Shown in pieces: positions 1-6,584 of a stretch of DNA of 11,757 nt. The notes under the pieces were generated by a model. It was not told the origin of the DNA. It searched no databases and worked only from the letters and a program-made list of their open reading frames with translations. Every line of letters begins with the position of its first letter. Position 1 is the stretch's first letter. Made by a program: the position numbers and the translations under genes. Source of the DNA: JBHGBM01 sp041946965. GTDB taxonomy: Bacteria; Acidobacteriota; Terriglobia; Bryobacterales; Bryobacteraceae. The stretch covers positions 1-11,757 of the forward strand of contig JBHGBM010000129.1 in assembly GCA_041946965.1 (NCBI GenBank), written 5' to 3'.

Positions 1-59
1 GGTAAGGCAAGGGTCTGCAAAACCCTTATACGTCGGTTCAATTCCGACCCGCGCCTCCA
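1..59 (+). tRNA. tRNA-Cys (anticodon GCA), 5' part missing
   Basis: This is the 3' portion of a tRNA gene that runs off the left edge of the window. The anticodon stem AGGGT (10-14) pairs with ACCCT (22-26) around the loop CTGCAAA, which places anticodon GCA at 17-19 (cysteine). The T stem GTCGG (32-36) pairs with CCGAC (44-48) around TTCAATT. The 3' acceptor strand is 49-55, the discriminator is T56 and CCA is encoded at 57-59. U73 is the known identity base of tRNA-Cys and agrees with the anticodon. The 5' acceptor strand and most of the D arm lie outside the window. Confidence 0.93.
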
Positions 60-147
60 ACAGAACAGGCCCTTTTCCACGCATCGTGATGAGGTTGGAC
101 CGCAGTAAGCAGTAGCGCGCTCGGGCCAAGGCATCCGGCGCCTGACC

Positions 148-180
148 GCGCGAACACACGCGCTCTGAAAAGTGTAGAAT
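148..180 (+). promoter_or_regulatory. Inverted repeat and -10-like hexamer upstream of the cytochrome gene
   Basis: GCGCG (148-152) and CGCGC (159-163) form a perfect 5-bp inverted repeat around AACACA. Twelve bases further on, TAGAAT (175-180) matches the sigma70 -10 consensus at five of six positions and lies 25 bases before the cytochrome ATG. No good -35 is seen at the right distance. The repeat could be an operator or a weak tRNA-end hairpin; it has no T-run. This is suggestive only. Confidence 0.25.
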
Positions 181-205
181 ATTCACGAAGTATTCAGGTG
201 CGAAT

Positions 206-535
206 ATGCTGAAATACCTCGCGTGCATTTTCTGCTTGTCGGCGATGGCGGCCCCTACGCCTCCGGCGAAGCTCACATTCAAGGCAAAGAACGGCAACGT
301 GGCGTTCGATCACGCGGCTCATCTCAAGCGTGAAAAGGACAACTGCAAGACGTGCCACCCCAAGCCCTATGCGCAGGACACGAAAGCGCCCCTGGGGTTC
401 AAGGGGCCGCACAAGCCCGCGGAGGACAAGCAACTCTCCTGCGGCAAGTGCCACCGGGCGGGCGGGACCGCGTTCGAGACCAAGGGAAACTGCACGAACG
501 GGAAGTGCCACGCGAGGCCGGCCGCTAAAAAATAG
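206..535 (+). CDS. Exported triheme c-type cytochrome (class III, c7/c3-like)
   Basis: A 109-residue protein with a short N-terminal signal peptide (about residues 1-16, ending in AMAA) that should be exported to the periplasm. Three covalent haem sites are visible: CKTCH (47-51), CGKCH (79-83) and a stretched CX4CH site (96-102). Beyond the three haem-motif histidines there are exactly three more, H36 and H39 in an FDHAAH motif and H69. Six histidines are just enough for bis-histidine ligation of three haems, as in cytochrome c7 and class III cytochromes. Such proteins carry electrons at low potential through the periplasm. The chosen ATG follows AGGTG at 196-200. No maturation genes or partner oxidoreductase are adjacent, so its redox partner is unknown. 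The fold class is well supported; the physiological role is not. Confidence 0.88.
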   Translation: MLKYLACIFCLSAMAAPTPPAKLTFKAKNGNVAFDHAAHLKREKDNCKTCHPKPYAQDTKAPLGFKGPHKPAEDKQLSCGKCHRAGGTAFETKGNCTNGKCHARPAAKK

Positions 536-704
536 CCGCGTCCAAAAATCCGCGTTTCAGAATTTCCGCCTGCCGATTCCTGGAGAAAATAGCGCATCGG
601 TGTCCCCAAGTGATTGATTTAGCGGGACAATATGCTTTGGCCGCCGGCGTGCTCTAATTTCTAATTTATTCGCTGCTTTTTCTATTTTCAGGAGAAAACG
701 CTGT

Positions 705-3700
705 ATGAAGCCGGGAATTTTGCTCGGGGTGTCGTGCATTTTTGTAATGCTGGCCCTGTTTTCCGCCGCCGCTCTGGGGCAGGGCGTGACGGGAACCATC
801 AGCGGCATTATCAAGGACCCGAACGGCGCCGTGATTCCGGGCGCCAGAGTGGCTGCCAGGAACGCAGCCACCAACGCCGAGACGCCTGTTACGACGGACG
901 GCACGGGTTTCTACAAGATTATCAACCTGGTCTCCGGCTCTTATCTGCTGGTGGTGGAGTCGCCGGGGTTCCGGAAGACCACGACCTCGCCGCAACGCCT
1001 GAGCGCAGGCGAGGTGCTGCGCATGGACCTGACGCTGGAAATCGGCCAGGTGAATGAAGTGGTGACGGTGGAAGAGACCGCGACCAAGGTGAATACGGAA
1101 GATTCGCAGACCGGCCAGGTGCTGCGGGACGTGTACCAGTTGCCGATCATCTCGGGCGCGGGCGGCCGCAACCCGCTGTCGCTGGCGCTGACGCAACCGG
1201 GCATCATGGCCCCGACCACGAACACCACCGTGGCCATCGGAACGTTCGCGGTGAACGGGCAGCGTTCGCAATCGAACAACTACATGCTGGACGGCGGCGA
1301 TGCCAACGACCTGGCGATCAACGTGCCAGACGCGATCCAGCAGATTTCGCCCAACGCGCTGTCGGAGTTCCGCGTGGTGACGGGTTCGATGAAAGCGGAA
1401 TACGGCCGCAACTCGGGTGCGCAGATCATGGCGGTGACGCGCTCGGGCTCCAACGAGTGGCATGGCGGAGCGAGCGAAACGTTCCGCAACACGAAGCTGA
1501 ATTCGACGCCGTTTTTCCAGAACGCGGTTTCGGGCGGCACCGCGACAACGCTTCCGGGCAGCGGCTTTCCGCGGCGCCCGCAGTGGAATACTAACGATTT
1601 CGACGCGCAGTTCGGCGGTCGCGTGATCCGGGACCGGGCGTTCTTCTTTGTGAACTATCTGGGTTTCCGGCGCCGGCAGGGCGTAACCTCGTCGGCAACG
1701 GTGATCCCGGAGAACCTCCGCGCCATCATCAACCAGTCCGGCACGGCGGAGGCGAAGAACCTTCTGGCGCTGGTGCCGGCGGCCAACTACGGCGCCAGTA
1801 CGCTGCTGAGCGCGCCCTCCAACGCGCTGCGGCGCGACCAGGGGCTGGCCAAGTACGACCACTATTTCGGAGACGCGAACCGCTTCTCCTTCACGTATTT
1901 CACCGAGGACCAGACCTCCATGGATCCCTTCGGGTTCGGCGGCAGCACGGTGCCGGGGTTCGGGCAGCAGGGTGTGGTGCGGTTCACCAACCTGATGCTG
2001 CGCGATACCCACACCCTGAGCCCGAACCTGTTGAACGAGTTCCGCGCCTCTTTCCACCGGCGCGCGCAGCAGGGCGTGATGCCGCTGAACAAGACCTCGC
2101 TCAAGAGCCTGGGAATTACGGGCGTGAACCCGGACAACCCGGCTGCGGACGGCCCGCCGTTTGTGGACCTCACCTCGGATGGATACAGCGCCTGGGGCAA
2201 CACCTACCAGGGGCCGCAATCGCGCTGGGACAACACCTGGCAGTGGATCGACAACGTGAGCTGGAACCGGGGCAGGCACTACCTGAAGTTCGGCGGCGAG
2301 ATCCGCTCGTACGCACAGAACCAGCTTTTCTCATTCCTGAACAGCGGCTACATCTGGTCCGACGGTACGGGCGTGCAAAGCGGCTTTGTGCAGCGCATCC
2401 CCGGCCTGAGCGATGCGCTGACGGATTTCGCGCGGGGCTATACGAACGACTTCGAGCAGTCCACGACCAACCGGCAGGGTTACCGCACCAGAGCCCTGGG
2501 CTTCTTCTTCCAGGATGACTGGAAGGTAAAGCCGCGATTCACCCTCAACATCGGCCTGCGCTGGGAGTACTACCAGCCGATCCGGGAAGTGCACGACCAG
2601 GTGGTGGCGTTCCGCAAGGGCCAGCAATCCACGGTGTTCCCGACGGCTCCCATCGGGCTGTTGTACCCCGGCGACACGGGCATCAGCCGCGCGACGTACC
2701 CCTCGGACATGAGGGATTTCGCTCCGCGCATCGGCTTTGCGTGGGACGTGTTCGGCACGGGCAAGCTCTCCGTGCGCGGCGGCTACGGGATTTTTTATGA
2801 CGCGCCGATTACGGAGCTGACGCTGCAATTCCTGGGCGTTCCGCCGTACGGCACGCAGGCGGTGGTGACCAACTCCTTCTACCGTTCTCCCTACGCTCTC
2901 AACATGGACGACAACGGCAAGCCGGCTCCGCTGGCGAACCCGTTCCCGTTCGTGCCCGTGGCGCGCGGGGCCAGGTACGACTATTCGCAGGTGGCTCCCA
3001 TCGGCCAGATGTTCATGGCGCCGGATTTCCAGACGCCTTACGGGCAGCAGGCCAACCTGACGCTGCAATACCAGATCGCCAAAGACTGGCTGGTGGACAC
3101 GGGATACGTGTGGTCCAACGGCGTCCACCTCATCGGCCGGAAGCAGTTTAACTGGGCGATTCCGGGACCGGGCGCCACGGCGGCGAATACGAACTCCAGG
3201 CGTATCCTGAACATCGGCAATCCGCAGAATGCGCAGTTCGGCGGGGCGGTGTGGGGCAGCCTGCGGCAGCAGGTGACCGACCTGAGCTCCAACTATAACG
3301 GCCTCCAGGTGATGGTGAGCAAGCGGCTGGCCAAGGGCTTGATGATGACCCACGCGTACACCTGGAGCCATGCCATCGACATCGCTTCGGGCCTGCGCGG
3401 CGTGGTGCGCGCCGATAACCCGCGCGCCGACCGGGGCAACGCCGATACCGACGTGCGGCACCGCTACGTGACCACGTACCTGTACGAACTGCCCTTCAAG
3501 AAAGACCAAAGGGGAGTGCTGGGCAAGGTTCTGGGCGGCTGGAGCGTTTCGGGCATCACGACGTTCCAGAGCGGGCAGCCGTTCGATATCTTCGAAAGCA
3601 CCGACCGCAGCCTGACGGGCATCGGGGACGACCGGCCGAATTACATCGGCGGCCAGGTTGCGTTCTTCGACCCGCGCGGGACGGCCAACGTGCCGGGCAA

Positions 3701-4052
3701 GCTGAACGCTTACTTTGACGGCACCGGGGGCGGCACCTCGACCGCGGCCGCCAACCCCTTCTTCCGCCGGGTGGGTTCCGGGACGAGCTGGGCGCTGGGG
3801 GCCGGTTCGTGGGGCAACCTGGGGCGCAACGTGTTTCACGGCCCCGGCCTGAACAACTTCGACTTTTCGGTGTTCAAGAAATTCCGCGTGTCGGAGAAGC
3901 ACAGCGTGGAGTTCGCCACCCAGATCTTCAACCTGTGGAACCACGTGCAGTTCAACAACCCGAGCGGCAATATCGGGTCGAGCACCTTCGGGCGCATCAC
4001 CGGCGCGCGCGATCCGCGGCTGACGCAGTTTGCGTTGAAGTACTTGTTTTAG
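705..4052 (+). CDS. TonB-dependent receptor, Oar-like, with N-terminal carboxypeptidase-regulatory domain
   Basis: A 1115-residue outer-membrane protein. Residues 1-26 are a signal peptide with a hydrophobic core ending ALG-QG. Residues about 28-112 form a carboxypeptidase-regulatory-like beta-sandwich (GTISGIIKDPNGAVIPGARV, then a GFYKI...L..GSY.L motif). Residues about 125-250 resemble the TonB plug (VNGQRSQSNNYMLDGGDAND, then IMAVTRSGSNEWHG). The rest is a long, aromatic-rich beta-barrel ending LKYLF; a terminal phenylalanine is the usual outer-membrane insertion signal. This architecture is the Oar/SusC-like family greatly expanded in Acidobacteria and used for active uptake of large or scarce substrates, energised by TonB-ExbBD. 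The ATG is preceded by AGGAGA (690-695) at good spacing. I cannot see a clear TonB box, and nothing identifies the substrate. Confidence 0.92.
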   Translation: MKPGILLGVSCIFVMLALFSAAALGQGVTGTISGIIKDPNGAVIPGARVAARNAATNAETPVTTDGTGFYKIINLVSGSYLLVVESPGFRKTTTSPQRLSAGEVLRMDLTLEIGQVNEVVTVEETATKVNTEDSQTGQVLRDVYQLPIISGAGGRNPLSLALTQPGIMAPTTNTTVAIGTFAVNGQRSQSNNYMLDGGDANDLAINVPDAIQQISPNALSEFRVVTGSMKAEYGRNSGAQIMAVTRSGSNEWHGGASETFRNTKLNSTPFFQNAVSGGTATTLPGSGFPRRPQWNTNDFDAQFGGRVIRDRAFFFVNYLGFRRRQGVTSSATVIPENLRAIINQSGTAEAKNLLALVPAANYGASTLLSAPSNALRRDQGLAKYDHYFGDANRFSFTYFTEDQTSMDPFGFGGSTVPGFGQQGVVRFTNLMLRDTHTLSPNLLNEFRASFHRRAQQGVMPLNKTSLKSLGITGVNPDNPAADGPPFVDLTSDGYSAWGNTYQGPQSRWDNTWQWIDNVSWNRGRHYLKFGGEIRSYAQNQLFSFLNSGYIWSDGTGVQSGFVQRIPGLSDALTDFARGYTNDFEQSTTNRQGYRTRALGFFFQDDWKVKPRFTLNIGLRWEYYQPIREVHDQVVAFRKGQQSTVFPTAPIGLLYPGDTGISRATYPSDMRDFAPRIGFAWDVFGTGKLSVRGGYGIFYDAPITELTLQFLGVPPYGTQAVVTNSFYRSPYALNMDDNGKPAPLANPFPFVPVARGARYDYSQVAPIGQMFMAPDFQTPYGQQANLTLQYQIAKDWLVDTGYVWSNGVHLIGRKQFNWAIPGPGATAANTNSRRILNIGNPQNAQFGGAVWGSLRQQVTDLSSNYNGLQVMVSKRLAKGLMMTHAYTWSHAIDIASGLRGVVRADNPRADRGNADTDVRHRYVTTYLYELPFKKDQRGVLGKVLGGWSVSGITTFQSGQPFDIFESTDRSLTGIGDDRPNYIGGQVAFFDPRGTANVPGKLNAYFDGTGGGTSTAAANPFFRRVGSGTSWALGAGSWGNLGRNVFHGPGLNNFDFSVFKKFRVSEKHSVEFATQIFNLWNHVQFNNPSGNIGSSTFGRITGARDPRLTQFALKYLF

Positions 4053-4124
4053 CCCGCGGCGTCACAACGCCCGCGCGCCCGCAAGTAACCGCGTCCGGTT
4101 TCCCGGTGTGGTAAATTCGGACGC

Positions 4125-4610
4125 ATGATTCCGAACGATTTCGCCAATCAGTTACTCGCAAGCAGGGAGTTTTTCGAGCGGTCGTCGCGGGTGCTGGAGG
4201 AGGCCGATTCCGGCTTCCGCCCGCAGCCCGGGATGATGACGGCGGCGCAGCAGGTGGCGCACACGGCGCAGACGGTGGATTGGTTCATGGAGGGCGCCTC
4301 CCGGCCGGAGGGGTTTGACCTGGACTTCGAGAAGCACATGAAGGCGCTGGAGGCGGTGACGTCGCTGGCGGCGGCTCGGGGGATGCTGGAAACGGCGTAC
4401 GACAACGCGGTTGCGTTCCTCCGCGGGCTGGATGCGGACGGGTTGAGGCGGCCGCTGCCGGCGGGTCCCGTGATGGGCGGCCAGCCGGTGAGCGACATCG
4501 TGTGGGCGATTGTGGAGCACAGCGCGCATCATCGCGGCGCGCTGACGGTGTACTCGCGGCTGCTGGGCAAGACGCCCATTATGCCGTACGGGGAGTGCGA
4601 GCAGAGTTAG
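4125..4610 (+). CDS. DinB/YfiT-superfamily protein, putative metal-dependent
   Basis: A 161-residue protein, the usual length for a DinB-superfamily four-helix bundle. The family's three metal-ligand histidines are recognisable: H46 in QVAHTAQ, and H132 and H136 in EHSAHHRG. The C-terminal stretch running from there to LGKTPIMPYG is a typical family ending. Members bind a divalent metal; some act as thiol-dependent transferases (bacillithiol, mycothiol or glutathione) and many are uncharacterised, so no reaction is assigned. There is no signal peptide, so it should be cytoplasmic. The gene lies 72 bases after the receptor gene and 34 bases before the TRAP lipoprotein gene, so co-transcription is possible. 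No strong Shine-Dalgarno is visible. The AT-rich patch GTAAATT (4111-4117) just upstream could be a -10 for a short-leader transcript. Confidence 0.85.
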   Translation: MIPNDFANQLLASREFFERSSRVLEEADSGFRPQPGMMTAAQQVAHTAQTVDWFMEGASRPEGFDLDFEKHMKALEAVTSLAAARGMLETAYDNAVAFLRGLDADGLRRPLPAGPVMGGQPVSDIVWAIVEHSAHHRGALTVYSRLLGKTPIMPYGECEQS

Positions 4611-4644
4611 CGGCGGGCCTGCACTCCGCCCAGGTGAACCACGC

Positions 4645-5574
4645 ATGACGCTTTTTCGAATAGGGGGAGTTTGCGCGGCCGTGATCGCTCTGGCGATTTG
4701 CGGCGGCTGTTCCATCAAGAAGATGGCGGTGAACCGGATCGGCGACGCGCTGGCATCCGGGGGGCCGGTGTACGAGAGCGATCCCGATATGGAGCTGGTG
4801 GGCAGCGCGCTGCCGTTCGGCCTGAAGCTCATCGAGAGTCTGCTGGCGGAGTCGCCGCGCCACAAGGGGCTGCTGATCTCGGCATGCCAGGGCTTCGCGA
4901 CATATTCCTATTTGTACGTCCATCACGAAGCGGACCGCCTGGCGGACCAGGACCTGGACGCCGCGGAGCGGCTGCGCGCGCGGGCGCGCCGGCTCTATCT
5001 TCGTGCGCAGCGGTATGGGTTCCGCGCGCTGGAGGCGGCCTATCCGGGTGTGGCAGCCCGGATGATGATGGAACCCGCCGCGGCGCTGGCTTCGGTGCGG
5101 AGAAAGACCGACGTCCCGATGCTGTACTGGAACGCGGTGGCGCTGGGGCTGGCGATTTCGGTTTCGAAGAGCGACGCCGCGATGCTGGCGCGGCTCCCCG
5201 AAGTGGAGGCGCTGGTGGATCGCGCGCTGACGCTCGATGAGGCGTGGAACGAAGGGGCGCTGCACGAATTCGAGGTGATCTTCGCGGGCGCCAGGCCGGG
5301 CAAGCCGGACTTCGACCGGATCGGCAGGCATTTTGACCGGGCTGCGGCGCTCGCGCAGGGGAAGCGCGCGGGGCTTTACGTGGCGTGGGCCGAATCGGTG
5401 GCGGCGCCGAAACAGGACCGGGCAGGGTTCCGCGCGGCGTTGGAAAAAGCGCTGGCTATCGATCCGGAGAAGTACGAGGACATGCGGCTGCAAAACACGG
5501 CCGCGCGGCGCAGGGCCGAATGGCTGCTGGAGCGAACCGACGACCTGATTCTGAGTCCCAAGGAGGCGAAATGA
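4645..5574 (+). CDS. TRAP transporter T-component (TatT-like TPR lipoprotein)
   Basis: A 309-residue protein I recognise as the TatT/T-component family of TPR-associated TRAP transporters (TPATs), known from Treponema pallidum Tp0956. There the protein forms a pore-perforated trimer of TPR-like helices that binds the solute-binding protein. Here residues 1-21 form a lipoprotein signal ending C19-G20-G21 before lipidated C22, an imperfect but plausible lipobox. The remainder is almost all helical, with Ala/Leu/Arg-rich amphipathic pairs (e.g. 100-135, 178-212, 226-275). The segment 260-274 (GFRAALEKALAIDPE) is the most TPR-like. AGGTG at 4632-4636 supports the ATG. Its stop overlaps the next start (ATGA, 5571-5574), so it is translationally coupled to the solute-binding protein gene. 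It probably sits in the periplasm anchored to a membrane. The family call rests on recognition plus operon context. Confidence 0.85.
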   Translation: MTLFRIGGVCAAVIALAICGGCSIKKMAVNRIGDALASGGPVYESDPDMELVGSALPFGLKLIESLLAESPRHKGLLISACQGFATYSYLYVHHEADRLADQDLDAAERLRARARRLYLRAQRYGFRALEAAYPGVAARMMMEPAAALASVRRKTDVPMLYWNAVALGLAISVSKSDAAMLARLPEVEALVDRALTLDEAWNEGALHEFEVIFAGARPGKPDFDRIGRHFDRAAALAQGKRAGLYVAWAESVAAPKQDRAGFRAALEKALAIDPEKYEDMRLQNTAARRRAEWLLERTDDLILSPKEAK

Positions 5575-6584
5575 AGAAGCTCGCACTTGCCGCCATGCTT
5601 GCCGGTCTGCTTCCGGCCGCGGCCCCGGCGCGCAAGATGGTCATCAACGTGGGCACCGCGGCGCCGGAGGGAACGCCGTGGCACCGGATCCTCCAGCGCA
5701 CGCGCGAGGAATGGGGCCGCATTACGGGCGGGCAGATCGGGATGAGGATCTTCCCAAGCGGCGTGCAGGGCGACGAGATCGAGATGACGCGGCTGGTGCG
5801 GATCGGGCAGTTGCACGCGGTGGGCCTCTCGGGAGTGGGGCTGGCGGCGGCGGATCCGGGCGTCGCCGCCCTGGGCATCCCCATGTTGATCGCCTCCTAT
5901 GAGGAGTTCGATTACGTGCGCGACCGCCTTGCGCCGGTGCTGGAAAAGAGACTCGAGCAGAAGGGCTTCGTCACGCTGCAATGGAGCGACGTCGGCTGGG
6001 TGCACTTCTTCACGCGCACGCCGGTGCGCACGCCGGCCGATCTGCGGAAGCTGAAGCTGTTCACGTCGGCCGGGGACCCGGAGAGCGAGAAGCTGTACAA
6101 AGAGTTCGGACTTCAGGTGGTGCCGCTGGCGGTCACCGATCTGTTGACCTCTTTGAAGACCAACCTGATCCAGGCCTTCGACGTTCCTCCTCTGTTTGCG
6201 CTGACGGACCAGTCCTTCGGCGTGGCCAGCTTCATGACCAATCTCAAGTGGATGCAACTGGCGGGGGCGACGGTGCTGAGCAAGCAGGTCTGGCTGGGCA
6301 TTCCCGAAGCGCAGCGGGCGCAGCTTCTGGCGGCAGCGCGCGCGGCCTCGGAGCGGGTGAGAGCCGAGGTGCGGAAGATGGGCGAGGATGCCATCGTGGA
6401 GATGCGTAAGCGAGGCTTGAAGACGATCGACCTGACGCCGGCCGAGGTGGCGCAGTGGCGATCGGAAGCCGAGACCGCCTATCCCAAGATGCGCGGCAGG
6501 GTGATCCCGGCGGACCTGTTCGACGAAGCCGTGCGGCTCAGAAACGAATACCGCGCGAAGAAGGCCCAGGCGGGCTCGAAGTGA
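5571..6584 (+). CDS. dctP: TRAP transporter periplasmic solute-binding protein (DctP family, TPAT-type)
   Basis: A 337-residue protein with a cleavable signal peptide (about 1-20, MKKLALAAML...AAAPA). It then follows the DctP pattern: a beta strand KMVINVGTAAPEGTPW, the GGQIGMRIFPSGVQGDEIEM block (53-72) and the two-lobe hinge region around residues 142-190. The start is fixed by a perfect AGGAGG (5561-5566) four bases before the ATG, inside the end of the T-component gene; an in-frame ATG at 5385 is rejected. Standard DctP proteins carry an arginine in a 'GLKIR' motif (R147 in SiaP) that salt-bridges the substrate carboxylate. The corresponding stretch here reads LRKLKLFTS (158-166), with leucine/phenylalanine instead. 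This suggests a non-carboxylate ligand, as argued for the TPAT protein Tp0957. The stop overlaps the permease start (GTGA). Confidence 0.9.
   Translation: MKKLALAAMLAGLLPAAAPARKMVINVGTAAPEGTPWHRILQRTREEWGRITGGQIGMRIFPSGVQGDEIEMTRLVRIGQLHAVGLSGVGLAAADPGVAALGIPMLIASYEEFDYVRDRLAPVLEKRLEQKGFVTLQWSDVGWVHFFTRTPVRTPADLRKLKLFTSAGDPESEKLYKEFGLQVVPLAVTDLLTSLKTNLIQAFDVPPLFALTDQSFGVASFMTNLKWMQLAGATVLSKQVWLGIPEAQRAQLLAAARAASERVRAEVRKMGEDAIVEMRKRGLKTIDLTPAEVAQWRSEAETAYPKMRGRVIPADLFDEAVRLRNEYRAKKAQAGSK

Noticed and set aside
642..649. Perfect 8-base palindrome CGCCGGCG before the receptor gene
   Set aside because: It is short and expected by chance at this GC content; no spacing or partner site suggests an operator.
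654..667. Tandem 7-base repeat CTAATTT before the receptor gene
   Set aside because: Only two short AT-rich copies are present, too little to call a regulatory repeat.
666..3944. Two 537-residue minus-strand ORFs (666-2279 and 2331-3944) antisense to the receptor gene
   Set aside because: They are Arg/His/Val-rich shadow frames of a GC-rich gene with no domain resemblance, while the plus strand encodes a clear receptor.
5385..5570. Upstream start giving a 399-residue solute-binding protein
   Set aside because: The extra 62 residues are an out-of-frame reading of the T-component gene, and the signal peptide and perfect AGGAGG fix the start at 5571.
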